Below, piece by piece: positions 42,150 to 52,700 of a stretch of DNA of 64,000 nucleotides (positions are counted from its first letter, which is position 1; each line of letters starts with the position of its first letter). The notes below the pieces were generated by a model. That model was not told the origin of the DNA. It worked only from the letters and a program-made list of their open reading frames with translations, and ran no database searches. The stretch spans positions 6,448,001-6,512,000 of the forward strand of contig OX637334.1 of NCBI GenBank assembly GCA_951799405.1, read 5' to 3'. This DNA is from Agapetus fuscipes. Taxonomy: Eukaryota; Arthropoda; Insecta; Trichoptera; Glossosomatidae. Made by a program: the position numbers and the translations under genes.

Positions 42150-42260
42150 CCCACAAAGCGCCCGGGTGTGGGGGCTACCAGAGCAGGATTAGAAGCTCCC
42201 CGGGCCTCCCACTGGGCCCCCAACAGGGCCCCCCACCGGGCCCCCACTGGGGGTCGTGTC
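42150..42260. repeat. GC-rich GGGCCCCCA-type short repeat
   Basis: CACTGGGCCCCCAACAGGGC, CCCCCACCGGGCCCCCACTG repeats a 14-15 bp unit about four times. An open frame crosses it, but its sequence follows the repeat. Confidence 0.65.
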
Positions 42261-42542
42261 TATTGTTCTTTGTGTACGCAAATATACACCCCTGTAGGCT
42301 GGGATGGAGGTATCTCACATGGTGAGCTTTCTAAAGCAGAAAAAACGTTAGAACAGGGCGATAAACGCATTGGATGTTTAATACAGACGTAAAAATTTAA
42401 CAGACATTTCAAGAAGGTTTGTGTGTGGAGCAACGTTTTCAAATCATGTACATGTATGTATTTTTTTACTATAAAAATACTCATATACACATGCAAATAG
42501 AAAGCAATAATCATATTTCTTATAAGCAGTGAACCACAGCAC

Positions 42543-42775
42543 CCTCAGAAGCTGGGAAACCCGACCAGCCCCCTTAATTGTAAAAATAAATAGGGTCCAC
42601 TCGCCACACCTCAAGAGCCCTCTGTTAGCATGGTCTTTGTCATAAAAAGCGCCTATTCTCCAACAAAACCCAGTTGATGTAAGGCTGAATGGACTTTTTG
42701 TGACAATCTAATTTTTCAATCCAGCAAAGAGCAAACTTTGAACATCTGTGAACCAGTCAATCTTTGGTTTGTTTA
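42543..42775. mobile_element. SA fragment joined to a reversed SC SINE
   Basis: SA sequence (AAGCTGGGAAACCCGACCAG, GTAAAAATAAATAGGGTCCA, CTCGCCACA) runs straight into reversed SC (CCTCAAGAGCCCTCTGTTAG, AAAGCGCCTATTCTC, CCCAGTTGATGTAAGGCTGA) at about 42606. Confidence 0.7.
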
Positions 42776-43156
42776 TTCAAAAACCTTTATTTTTTTACAA
42801 GAAACGACATGTCTCGGTGCTCAAATCTAAGATTTGAAAATCTCAAGGTGTGATATCGCCTCAGGTATTATTGTTCATCATTGGAGCGCAACATCATCAC
42901 TTGAAGACAAAGCCGAGGAAGTCTGCCTCTCTCTCTCTCTTCCTCCCTACTTAGGTTGTATGGGAGAGAAAGAGACCACAACAGTTACACACACCTACTC
43001 ACGCCTACTTCCGTAAACACGCAGTGCGCACTGCATCCCTCAACACATCTGCGCACAACATTTTCATTTCAAGAAAATTTTCTTTGATATTGAAAAAAAT
43101 AAAAAAATTGTAGATGTTTTGTAATCCAAAATTATTTTTTATATGAAGATTTCCAA

Positions 43157-43471
43157 TCTATCTGTAATCTAAGTTGCAAAGAAATATTACATTCAAGACT
43201 CATATTAAATGCATTTCTATAAGCAGACGCGTATAAGACTTACAATATAATAAGGAACCGGTGCTTTCAACATGGTAACGTCGCGTCGTTGACTAGGTGT
43301 AGTTCGCGCTTACAAATGCTGAATGTGTACTAACAAATAAAACCCAATCTCAAATGAACATAAGCCCTGCCACTCTTGCCGACCTTCCCTGAAACAGGGG
43401 GGACATTAGCAAAGTGAATTATTTTATAAAGTATGGGTGGTCAGCCTCATACCAACGTATAATTCAAGGAA
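43157..43471 (-). mobile_element. LB LINE 3' tail with an insertion
   Basis: Tail TCTGTAATCTAAGTTGCAAA, body GAACATAAGCCCTGCCACTC and border ATTCAAGGAAC. About 55 foreign bases lie around 43237-43295 between two versions of the GTATAAG/GTGTAGTTCGCGC segment. Confidence 0.82.
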
Positions 43472-43525
43472 CTAATCTTATAAGAAAACGAAATACGGTA
43501 TTGAAACCATAAAGCATTAACCTGT

Positions 43526-43804
43526 ATTGGATGATTTATTTAGTGCTGTTTTTATTTGAATCACACCTCAAGAGCTCTCTGTGAGCTTGGTCGTCACCAT
43601 AGAAGGCGTCAATTGCACAAGCAACACTCAGTCTCAGAATAGATTTTCGGTGACCGGTCTTTGGTAAGGCATCTGATTTTTTTTAATCCAGCGAGGAGGA
43701 TATTTTGAAAATCGAGTAATATTTATTTCTGCTCCGCTGGGAATGAAACCCATGATATTCATGTTACAAATCCGTAGCGTTAATCACCAGACTACAGACT
43801 GACA
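43526..43804 (-). mobile_element. SC SINE
   Basis: Reverse SC over nearly its full length: GGATGATTTATTTAGTGCTG, CACACCTCAAGAGCTCTCTG, GGTGACCGGTCTTTGGTAA, CTGCTCCGCTGGGAATGAAA and TTAATCACCAGACTACAGAC. Part of the inner body is missing. Confidence 0.8.
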
Positions 43805-44407
43805 TTACAGTGGGAGACTGCTAGACACGACACAAGAGACACTAGGAAATCTCGGCCATAAATCTAGAAATAAATAACTGGTTGCGCATCGCTGTCTTAC
43901 AGCAAAGCTTATCGAGTGGAAAATTGTACCGAGTGCAAGTAAGTCGGAAAAACTGGGGTTCCCATACTGGGAGGGTTGTCACGCTAAAATGATCCTTAAA
44001 CTATACAGCTATAAGATAACAAATGGCTTGGACACTTGCAATAGTTTAGGGTGATTTTGCCGCAGGGAAACGTGCCTTATGCAAATGGTGAATACGGTGC
44101 AAAGTTGTGTGATGCAATTGTGAAGGGGAATCCGATCGCAAGGTTGAACTTTAGGTGCCGGCAAGGTTTTCTCTCGAGTGTCCGGGTTCTTCGCTTGCGG
44201 TATTTAAAATATTGAAACGTTATTCAGGAAGCATTATTTCATATTTGTATGGTGTTATTCACACGCAGAAAATCCATAGCTCATCCGAAGACTAATGTGA
44301 GTGCTCCATACAAAAAAATACAATATTGAGTTATTCATTTAGTTAAATGTAAACATTATTCTTATTGCTGCTTCCCGACTGATAGTTCGATGAAAATACA
44401 ACAAAAA

Positions 44408-44550
44408 CCGTAGACCACTAATTCTGTAAAAATTGGTTCACTTTGACAATATCACACCTTTTTCATGGAAGAGCGGTGAGACTTACAGTACTCGCATAAA
44501 CTAATAAAAACCAAAACCTCAAAAGAGCATAAACCCTACAAGGCTTTCCG
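44408..44550. mobile_element. inverted LB fragments
   Basis: A plus-strand LB start (ACTAATTCTGTAAAAATTGG, TTCACTTTGACAATATCACA) meets a minus-strand piece (AAAAACCAAAACCTCAAAAG, AGCATAAACCCTACAAGG). Confidence 0.6.
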
Positions 44551-44765
44551 CCTTTGATATACAAGGAAAATTTTAAGGGCCTAAGATCTTAGTAACATCT
44601 TGGCTGAGCAACATACGTCAAATCTTTATTTAAAATGGTAAGTTCAAATAGCTATAAAAACATGTAGGTAGGTACGACTGATATTAAACATTTATCCATG
44701 TTAGGTTTGTATTGAAATTGCGGTCGTTTGACATATTTACAATTATAATTACTTCAGAGTTAAGT

Positions 44766-44789
44766 TTTTTTTTTTTTTTTTTTTTTTTA
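44766..44789. repeat. poly-T run
   Basis: An uninterrupted run of T of about 23 bases; read in reverse it could be the poly-A tail of a retroposed sequence to its right. Confidence 0.6.
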
Positions 44790-45074
44790 TTTCATAAACA
44801 ATTTTTACAAGAAATATAAATCTTAAAAATTAAACATTTTTGTCCCGATAAACCAAAAAATTTCAGTTTGTCATCGGGTGCAACAATCAAATTAAAAAAT
44901 ATAAGTCTTAGTATTTAGTGCTAGTATGAAATAAAAAGTAAATTAAAGTTAAAATTAGGAGACAAGAGTAGAGTAAAAACACAAATATAGTTAAGGTAAT
45001 TAATATAAAAAAGTTCTTTCTCCCAGCCAAATCTTCAAAGATATTATAATTTTATTAATGTTAATTTAAGTAAT

Positions 45075-45175
45075 TAAACTTTTCGGATATTGGACGAACC
45101 GTTGTGGGAAAACTTACATTATTCTTGACGTTTCATTGGCGACGCAGTCAACGTTTTTGGGAGATCACACGTCAA
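45075..45175. repeat. single arm related to the foldback at 57375
   Basis: TTTTCGGATATTGGACGAAC, AACTTACATTATTCTTGACG and TTTCATTGGCGACGCAGTCA, the same order as the right arm of 57375-57545. Confidence 0.65.
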
Positions 45176-45484
45176 ACTCTTTCGTAAAATATGACTAAAT
45201 ATGTCAAAACGACCCTAGCTCAAGATTTTCTTTGTCCATATTAATACGTGCTAAAAACTGGTTTAAACACTGTGAGTCGGATTTTTTTAAATTGATAAAA
45301 GGCACTAAATACCACAGACGGAAAGAGAAAGCTGTTCCCTAAATATATGGTGGAGTTGATGACGTGTTGTGAGCCGCGTACAAAAGTTAGTATATTCATA
45401 TTTAAACAACAATCTAATAAATATTTCTGTATTTCAGTTTGCTTATTAGTACCTTTTTTTACAGAGCCATTAAACCACTTCTTC

Positions 45485-45739
45485 TTAATCTTGTTCCTCA
45501 TTACTGAGTGTTGTGACACTTGTGGAAGCAACCACTCTTCTCCAGCTCTCTTTTAAATGCGTTGTCCGCAACGCTCCAACTAAGGTGCCTACTGCTGCTT
45601 TCACTTGATTGGTCCATCGTGTCCATTGGTTCATCTTCCTCTTCCTCTCTTCCTCTTCCTCTCTTCCCCTCAAGCCACCGATCCCAACCAGTCGTTTCAG
45701 GCTATCCTCAATTACTAAAAAGACTAAAAGATACAGCAT
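45485..45739 (-). pseudogene. LINE ORF2 C-terminal remnant
   Basis: The minus strand reads MNQWTRWTNQVKAAVGTLVG, then TTHLKESWRRVVAS and VTTLSNEEQD. This is the RTE-like closing pattern (RW.DQ.K......L......R..WR..V). An E/R-rich GGAAGA repeat lies just upstream. Confidence 0.72.
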
Positions 45740-45741
45740 AA

Positions 45742-46148
45742 GTGACGTTTTGGTAAAAAATGAGTTATGATTGCTATCCTACTTAATGTTCCGCTCTTTC
45801 TAATGCGCTAACTCCCATAGCTCTACGATAATTTTTTTGTTGTTTATGCCCAAGCAAACAACTGCGTTTTCGAAGTATGGTTTTGGTGTAACCGACTAAA
45901 TTTTGGGCTTTTTTGTCCTAAAAGCGCTTGTGACATAAAAAAAATCGTACAACATCGTAAAACCACGTTAATAGGAATGCCAATAATTGCCTATATTTTT
46001 TTAATATCAGAGCTGTTTTGATTTTAACGATATGAACAAAAATAACAAAGTTATGTCATTTTTCAGCAATCTCAATCTTTAAACTGCTCTCCTAAACAAT
46101 TTAGTTTTTGTCGCTTATGACCTACTTCCTTTTAACTCGCGATATGTA
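45742..46148 (+). mobile_element. family E MITE, copy 2
   Basis: Collinear with 6248-6654 (GACGTTTTGGTAAAAAATGA, CTCCCATAGCTCTACGATAA, GCGCTTGTGACATAAAA, CTGCTCTCCTAAACAATTTA). The right end CTTTTAACTCGCGATA is partly changed and the left inverted end is gone. Confidence 0.72.
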
Positions 46149-46529
46149 TACTAAGTGACACTTGAATAATCAAAATTCAAAGCCCTCTTTAAATCATTCT
46201 GAGCCACTAGCCTCAGTTACCCGCCATATTATAACTAGACAAAAATAAATGATATGGCAGAATAGCTCATCCCAAATATCAGCAGGAGGGTATAGACTGG
46301 TAATACCTCCATTTCTGACAAAAGGACGTAGCATTGGCTTATTAAATGATTTAGATAAGAAGAAACTTAAACGATAGATGGTTGTATACTAACACCTTAT
46401 CATCTATCGGTGTTATTCACACACAGCAAGCCCATGGCTCAACTGCCACCTAATGTTATATTTTCAAATAAAAAAACGATGACCCGTAGATCAGCAATGA
46501 ATCAAATGTATTGTGAATAACATTGTTTG

Positions 46530-46775
46530 TTGCCAAGGGTGTCTGAAATGATTTTTAATTTCGTTATCTATTTCAAACCCAAAGTATAAATACCGGAAAA
46601 GTTAACTAAACGTTTACCAAAAATGAAAACCAGCCCCCTCAGGAGCTGAGAAACCCCAATTTCTACTGGAATGATTGGCAAGAGGTCAACCTTTTTATCT
46701 GAAAAAATAAATAGGTTCCACACGTTACATGTGATTCCTTTGGAAAACATGCGGTAAGAAGTTGATCAATATGTA
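46530..46775 (+). mobile_element. SA SINE, 5' truncated
   Basis: CAAGGGTGTCTGAAATGATT, CAGCCCCCTCAGGAGCTGAG, AAAAAATAAATAGGTTCCAC and GCGGTAAGAAGTTG. Confidence 0.8.
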
Positions 46776-46809
46776 CAGATTATTTTAATTTTGTGGTATC
46801 ATTTCGACG

Positions 46810-46853
46810 CAGGGGCGGGCATCCCTTATAAGCACATGCGCCTATTAGGTAGA
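46810..46853 (-). mobile_element. solo end of the G-family MITE
   Basis: GCAGGGGCGGGCATCCCTTA and CACATGCGCCTATTAGGTAG match, in reverse, the right end of 55021-55236. Confidence 0.55.
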
Positions 46854-46879
46854 CAACATCTTAAACATATTTTAAATAG

Positions 46880-46980
46880 ATTTTGTAGGGTTTGTGTATT
46901 CCCACAGTGAAAATTCATTTTATTTAAAATAAAATTATTTTTTCTTAAACGTAGTTTAATTTTCACAATACTAAATTTTA
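46880..46980 (+). repeat. single arm of the inverted repeat at 41140
   Basis: AGATTTTGTAGGGTTTGTGT, CAGTGAAAATTCATTTTATT and CTTAAACGTAGTTTAATTTT, nearly identical to 41148-41245; the partner arm is absent. Confidence 0.85.
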
Positions 46981-47514
46981 AATGTTTTTTTCGTTATTGT
47001 TACAATTCAAACTACATAATATGTGCCTAATGTTAACCAAGAAAACTTATTTAGAAATGTATTTGTCTGTACTCAGCGCACGCGCATAAGTTTTCTATCC
47101 ATACACTTTTAAACTCCCTCAGCACAACTTTTGCGCCCTTTTTTGATTAAGGGTGGCATGCAGCCAACCACGAAATCTGTCACCATAATGTGTAGTGACA
47201 AATTGTAGGGGATATAGCTGTTTACTGATCATTTATTTTGTATCATTTATTGCCTTCTCTGAACTATGGTTTTGCAGCATATGGATGCAAATAATATCAT
47301 TATTTACTATGGGTTTGAAATAAGCTCCTATCAATATTTACGGTTCCATGATAGAGCGACACAGTGACAAAACAACACATGACATTACATCACAAAAACA
47401 ACACATACATAAAACAGAAAATACGATAAACGGCATTTTTCTTCTTTTTTTTAAGAAATCCTGTGCGGGAGACTCCCTAGATTCTAAAGACTCTAGGGGT
47501 CTATGACACTTGTT

Positions 47515-47800
47515 GTAGTGCCGCAGAGGTGTACGAGCTTGGTCGTCGCTACAAAGCGCCAATACTCAAGCAAGACCCAGTTGCTGTAAGGCTGGATGGA
47601 CCTTTGGTGACCGGTCATTGGTAAAGGTTTATGAATTTTTCAACCCAGCGAAGAGCACATTCGAAATATAAATGGTATATTTTTGTGCTCCGCCGGGATC
47701 CGAATCCACAACCTTCCATTTACGAGTCCGAAGTGTTGCCACTACGGACTACGGACCGGTCCAAGATGCCAACGACACGCGGTGTACCTGAGCGGTTACC
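47515..47800 (-). mobile_element. SC SINE, full length with 5' extension
   Basis: Reverse SC: GAGCTTGGTCGTCGCTACAA, AGACCCAGTTGCTGTAAGGC, GGTGACCGGTCATTGGTAAA, TTTTTGTGCTCCGCCGGGAT and ACTACGGACCGGTCC. After the head, AAGATGCCAACGACACGCGG and TGTACCTGAGCGGT are shared with 30717-30755. Confidence 0.88.
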
Positions 47801-47849
47801 CATCCAAGCACTGACCACGCCCATTGTTGCTTTGTTTTGTTTGTGTTGT

Positions 47850-47950
47850 TTTGTCATTGTAATGTTTTGTCATGTGATGTAGGTACCTACTGTCATTGTG
47901 ATGTAATGTCATGTGATGTCCTGTCACGGTGCTGTTTTATCATGTCACTT
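47850..47950 (+). repeat. TGTCATGTGATG-type short repeat
   Basis: TTTGTCATGTGATGTAGG, AATGTCATGTGATGTCC and TTATCATGTCAC repeat imperfectly. The reverse-strand form occurs at about 47360-47410 and 58263-58380. Confidence 0.6.
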
Positions 47951-47979
47951 ATATTAACAATACCCATTTTATGAAACTA

Positions 47980-48158
47980 TCTATAATCTGCCAAGATATG
48001 TTAACATTAAAAATTCATATTAAATCAGTTATTTTTATTTGAGTTTTGTATTTAAATCTGTAAGTACACATGCGCAAACTTACATGTGTCTGCTTGTAGG
48101 CGTGCATTTAATGTGAATTTCAAATGTTTTTTTTTTGCAACTTAGATTAAAGATCATA
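47980..48158. mobile_element. inverted pair of LB fragments
   Basis: A minus-strand tail (CTATCTATAATCTGCCAAGA, CATATTAAATCAG) faces a plus-strand 3' half (TTATTTGAGTTTTGTATTTA, TGTGTCTGCTTGTAGGCGTG, TTGCAACTTAGATTAAAGAT). Confidence 0.75.
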
Positions 48159-48161
48159 GAT

Positions 48162-48310
48162 CCAACCCCTTCGGGAGCTGGGAAACCCCACAAGGGAAAT
48201 GACCTTCCCTCTTAACTGAAGAAAAAATATGTTACACACACCACATGCGACCCTTTGGAGGACAATGCGGTAAGAAGCTTCACTTAACGTGCAGCTTCCT
48301 TGCGTTTATT
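48162..48310 (+). mobile_element. SA SINE, 3' half
   Basis: CCCCTTCGGGAGCTGGGAAA, CCACATGCGACCCTTTGGAG and GCGGTAAGAAGCTTCACTTA. Confidence 0.75.
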
Positions 48311-48661
48311 TTTCAGTAGCTATCGTTCACTTGGTCAGTCATCATCAACATTTTTTTTTAAACATAAATATTTTTTTTAACAATCTACGGTAGTAATCCA
48401 CGGTCTGTACACATATAAAAAATCTGTCATTGTTCACGCTGTACAAATGCCGCATTAATGCTCCCCGCCATTAGCCCGCTCGCTACCCCTGAATGTCTCC
48501 GCGGGATTCTCCCCATTGTCCAGGCTTGATTCCCCGGAAACTTCCAGATGGAGGAGCCCGAATGGACGAACAACCAGAGCTCTGTATGTCTTATTCCCGT
48601 ATTTGTGGTTTTTGTAAATATTTTTGTTGTATTTTTTTTAAATTCAGATCTAGAATGTCAT

Positions 48662-48838
48662 AGAGGACCGGTGTAGTCTTGTGGTAACGTTTCGGACTCG
48701 TAAATGGAAAGATGTGGGTTAGAATCCCGGTGAAATACAAAAAAATACCATTTATATTTTCACCAAAGGTCCATGCAGCCTTACAGCAACTGGGTCTTGC
48801 TTTTGTATTGACGCTTTCTATAGCGACTACCAAGCTCG
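48662..48838 (+). mobile_element. SC SINE, internally deleted
   Basis: Head GTGTAGTCTTGTGGTAACG, ACTCGTAAATGGAAAGATGT, then CACCAAAGGTCCATGCAGCC and GCGACTACCAAGCTCGCAGA. The GTGCTCTTCGCTGGGTTG segment is missing. Confidence 0.82.
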
Positions 48839-48841
48839 CAG

Positions 48842-49126
48842 AGGGTAGTCTAATGGTTAACACTCCTGACTCGTAAATGGAAGGATATAGGTTCGAATCC
48901 CGGCGGAGCACAATAAATATACCATTTATATTTTCATGTGTGCTCTTCGCTGGGTTGAAAAATTCATATACCTTTACCAAAGACCGGTCACCAAAGGTCT
49001 ATTGAGGCTTAGATCAACTGCTTTCTTGAGTATTGGCGCTTTTTATAGCGACGACCAAGCTCGCAGAAGGCTTTTGAGGTGTGATTCACACAAAACAGCG
49101 CTCACCAAATAAACCTTCCTAATAGT
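48842..49126 (+). mobile_element. SC SINE, full length, in tandem with the previous copy
   Basis: GGGTAGTCTAATGGTTAACA (A box side), GGTTCGAATCCCGGCGGAGC (B box), GTGCTCTTCGCTGGGTTGAA, TTTTGAGGTGTGATTCACAC and GCTCACCAAATAAACCTTCC. Confidence 0.9.
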
Positions 49127-49149
49127 ACCTATAGTGAATGCGCTTTTAA

Positions 49150-49428
49150 ATAATCACAGGAAGGCTTCGACTCCCAAGGAGAGTGTCAGAAAGGATTTTG
49201 CGATATGGTATTTATTTCATTTAAAAATACAAAACCTGGCAAGGTTTACTCAGCATTCACTAAAAATGAGAATAAATCCACTCGGGAACTGGGTAAATCA
49301 TTGTAGTTGGAGTAAGGTCCCACCCCTTTCCAGTAAAAATAATTAGGTTGCACACACCAGATGCTAACCTTTTGGTTATAACGCGGTAAGAAGTTGCAAT
49401 ATATATGATGCATAGTTGCGTTACAGGC
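49150..49428 (+). mobile_element. SA SINE, diverged
   Basis: GTGTCAGAAAGGATTTTGCG, TGGCAAGGTTTACTCAGCAT, CACTCGGGAACTGGGTAAAT and ATAACGCGGTAAGAAGTTGC. Confidence 0.8.
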
Positions 49429-49821
49429 AGAATGTCCAGCTGCGATACATCTAAAAGGTAGAAAGATCCGTAGAGATCGTTCTCATTTCAGGATTTATGG
49501 ACCGATTTTGAAGTTCTTTTTGTGATTCACAAATTGTTTCCTAGTCAAAAAAAGAAGATGATGAATAGGTATCGTACAATCCATGAATACAAGTATTTTG
49601 ATGTTCAAATTTGTATGTAGCAGGTACTCTATGTAATTCTTGCCTCTATTTTTAAGTTTTTTTAAAGTAGTGTAAAATTTAAGTCAAGTATTCATAGGAG
49701 TATTCTCATGGAGTAACAATTGGTTACAATAAACATTTGTACGTTTTTCTCCCCATTCATGCTTTTTGTGTTCCTCTTCAATTAAAATTGACGACTTGAA
49801 TTTTTTACAACAAAAATGCGT

Positions 49822-50054
49822 AATAGTCTAAGCTGCAAATATATACATATATCATTTAGAATTCATGATAAATGCATGCACACTCGTACCCATTCACGCT
49901 TACACATGCCACATGTAAACTTAAACACACAAAAATATAAATACCCAAATATCAAATGAACTTAGGCCTTGCTACTGTTACCAATTTTCAAAAGCAAACC
50001 ATTTTTGTACAGTATGAGTTGTCAGCCACATGCCAACTGACAAGTTAAGGAAAA
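49822..50054 (-). mobile_element. LB LINE 3' tail, diverged
   Basis: TAGTCTAAGCTGCAAATATA, TTCACGCTTACACATGCCAC, CAAATGAACTTAGGCCTTGC and GACAAGTTAAGGAAAA. Confidence 0.78.
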
Positions 50055-50089
50055 TAAACCGCACTTTTGCATGGCACCTTTGTCTGACC

Positions 50090-50230
50090 ACTGTCACCTC
50101 AAAGGCGCTTGGTGCAACCCTGCCAACACGTAGTTCTTGAGGATTCCCTGACTCTAGCCTCTGTAGGAGACTCCCTCAGACATGCGAACAACGAGTTCCA
50201 GGGCAGCAGTGTCGCTTGACAGAAAGAGTT
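50090..50230 (-). pseudogene. possible LINE ORF2 end
   Basis: The minus strand reads SFCQATLLPWNSLFACLRES, loosely like the AAP..WN.LP block at 28275-28560. The match is short. Confidence 0.4.
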
Positions 50231-50239
50231 ATTTATTTG

Positions 50240-50350
50240 TACATTGAAGCTTTCACGGCCGGTTTTAATTGACATAATAATAACTTTTTCCGAGCTGTGT
50301 AGCCGTGGTCTGGTTGTTTTTTTCCGGACAGTTTCGCCCATAGGCTTCGA
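50240..50350 (-). repeat. single arm of the foldback family at 35245
   Basis: In reverse: GGGCGAAACTGTCCGGAAAA, CAGACCACGGCTACACAGCT and CCGGCCGTGAAAGC, matching the arm order at 35245-35460. Confidence 0.6.
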
Positions 50351-50484
50351 TGGGCATTATCAGCGGTTAGCCAGGCGCTTCGATCTTCTCAAAGGATCTG
50401 GTATTCTCGAAACAACGCTGGCCTTTAGAAAGAGTTGTGTCTAAAACCTGTTCTGATAATTTATTATTTTTTCGTTGGTAGATT

Positions 50485-50912
50485 CAGGCCCGGATTGAGG
50501 GTGGTTCGGGTGGTGCGACTGAACCAGGGCCCCAACTTCTAGAGGCCTCGAAAACTTTGAAAAAAAATTTAAGATGATCTTATGGACTAATTTTGATCAC
50601 TTTTGACTTAAATGGCTACATATTGTACGGGTGAAGATTCTGTTAAGCATTTTAGGGACCCCAAACGACCTGATTGGGGCTCCGAAAATTTCAAGCATAG
50701 GTAGTCTTCAGTAACTTCGTACCTATTTGGTGCATTTTTTATGTAACCATTAAATTAATATATTCTCATAGTGTATCTTTAGCGTTGTGACAAAAAGGAG
50801 CATTGTGATTTTGGTATGGTGGAGAGGAGGAATTTTTTGGAGAAGGAAAGTTATGGGTGGGGCACGACCTTTTTTTCGCACCAGGGCCCCCAGAGGGATT
50901 GATCCGGACCTA
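50485..50912. mobile_element. hAT-like non-autonomous element
   Basis: Imperfect inverted ends (CAGGCCCGGATTGAGGG on the left; reverse of CCCAGAGGGATTGATCCGGACCTA on the right) and CCAGGGCCCC near both. Flanks GGTAGATT and CGTAGATT agree in 7 of 8 positions, as an aged 8-bp duplication would. Confidence 0.5.
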
Positions 50913-51282
50913 CGTAGATTGGTAGATTGATAGCAGAGCTAGCATCACGCCAACCACTTTACTTCAAGCACACGTTTTTATTGTCTCGAATCAGTTATCT
51001 CTCATTTATTGAGGGGCTCTTCTTCAATAGTGCTACATCTCTACTTGAGCTTTGGTCTCTTTCAACTTTTGCCTCCGATTCCAAATGTCTTCAGATATCA
51101 TTTTCTTGTTTGTACTCTGTAGAAGCTATGTAGGTATATATCCGGCTATGTTGCATCATCACTTCATCCTTCTTCATGAAAAGTTATTCAAACAAATTTA
51201 TAATTGGCTGCTTTTATTATTTTATTACGAGTATCCAGAGTAATCCAGAGTCATAATAAAAGGAGAGCCTGTATGAAGAAGG

Positions 51283-51712
51283 TTATGACTCTGGAGGAAA
51301 CGAAAGAAGTGTGTAAGGACAGAAAGAAATGGCGGTTAATCTGTGATGTTGGCGGCTAGGGTTTTTTAAATTAAATTTTGTTTTCTGTTAGTTTATGATG
51401 TCCATACATATGTATTATAATTAAGTGATTTTAAAAATGTAATTTATCATGTATGTTCCTTGACTTATAGGTTGGTATGCGGCTGACCACCCATACTGTG
51501 AAAAAATGGTTCACTTTGCCAATGTCACCCCTGTCTCAGGGAAGGACGGCAAGAGTTGCAGGGCTTATGTTCATTTGAGATGGGTTCTTATAATGTAGGT
51601 CCACATGCGGCATGTGTTAGCGCAAAATTAGACATGTCTGCTTGTGAGAATGCATTTGATGTAATTCTTAAATGGTATATATCCTTGCAGCTTAGATTAG
51701 ATTAGATTAGTA
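51283..51712 (+). mobile_element. LB LINE copy running from the end of ORF2 to the tail
   Basis: Codons TLEETKEVCKDRKKWRLICD, VGG and a TAG stop lie at about 51289-51360. A ~95-bp spacer, the LB body (GTTCCTTGACTTATAGGTTG at 51447) and the tail AGATTAGATTAGATTAG follow. It proves the order ORF2 end, 3' UTR, tandem tail. The copy is 5' truncated like most LINE insertions. Confidence 0.92.
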
Positions 51713-52205
51713 TATATAAATAGATGGCAAATATAAATAAATCATCTAATATGGAAGAGATGTCTCCAGATGTTTGTTTTATTTCAATGAAAATGATAAT
51801 TTGAAACATGAAGCAACACAAAGAGGCTACAATATCGGCAGAGGCAAGTCCAAAAAGCTTATAACGCCTTGATTTATATTGGCGAAAATCGCCTCTATAA
51901 ATATAATCCAGAAAGATTATTTCAGTTTGATAGAGATAGGGCGCTCGAATCTTAGTGTCTTTCTAAAGGAGATGTTTGTTTCATAAAATGACATTATTTG
52001 TAGTGGCATGGCACACTTACAGTTTCAATAAGCCATGGAAACGATAAAATTGGCAACGTCGCAAGTAACAGTTTTTACAGTTTGAACACCTTGTCGCATA
52101 AGGGGCCACATGATATGTATTTAACATATTTTACTGCTAGCTTGGTATAATAATATTAATACTGGGATGATTTGTAATAATATTAATTATATTAATTATA
52201 ATAAT

Positions 52206-52498
52206 ATTAAATCTGGGATTGTTTGTTGAGTGCTATGTTTGCGTGTATCCCACCTCAAGATCCTTCTGTGAGGTTGGTCGTTGCTGTAGAAAGCGCCAAT
52301 TCTCAAACAAGACCCAGTTGCCGTAAGACTGGATGGATTTTTAGGGACCTTTCTGGTAAAGGTTTATGAATTTTTCACCCAGCGAAGAGCATATTTGAAA
52401 ATATAAATGATATTATATTTTTGTGCTCTGTCGGGATTCGAACCGACAACCTTCCATTTACGAGTCAGAAGTGTTAATTACTAGACTACGGATCGGTC
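52206..52498 (-). mobile_element. SC SINE, full length
   Basis: Reverse SC: GGATTGTTTGTTGAGTGCTA, CCCACCTCAAGATCCTTCTG, AGACCCAGTTGCCGTAAGAC, GTGCTCTGTCGGGATTCGAA and ACTAGACTACGGATCGGTC. Confidence 0.88.
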
Positions 52499-52499
52499 T

Positions 52500-52700
52500 G
52501 AAGAAGCGGACCACCTTAACTGTAAAAATGGTTTTGCTTTTCCTGTGTCGCGAACTTTTCGCGAAATAGTTGCAGGTCTTATGTTCATTTGAGTTATGAG
52601 TTTTTTTTAGTGAGTACAAAAGTAGTACCTACGTGTAAGTGTGTACTTATACATGTTTGTTTGTGAGAGTGCATCTTTTATGAATCTTAAATTCAATTGA
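52500..52700 (+). mobile_element. LB LINE 3' tail, diverged
   Basis: GCGGACCACCTTAACTGTAA, AGTTGCAGGTCTTATGTTCA, ATACATGTTTGTTTGTGAGA and GAATCTTAAATTC. Confidence 0.7.

Noticed and set aside
42135..42392. 85-codon open frame
   Set aside because: About a third of it is a GGGCCCCCA short repeat and the rest matches nothing that I know.
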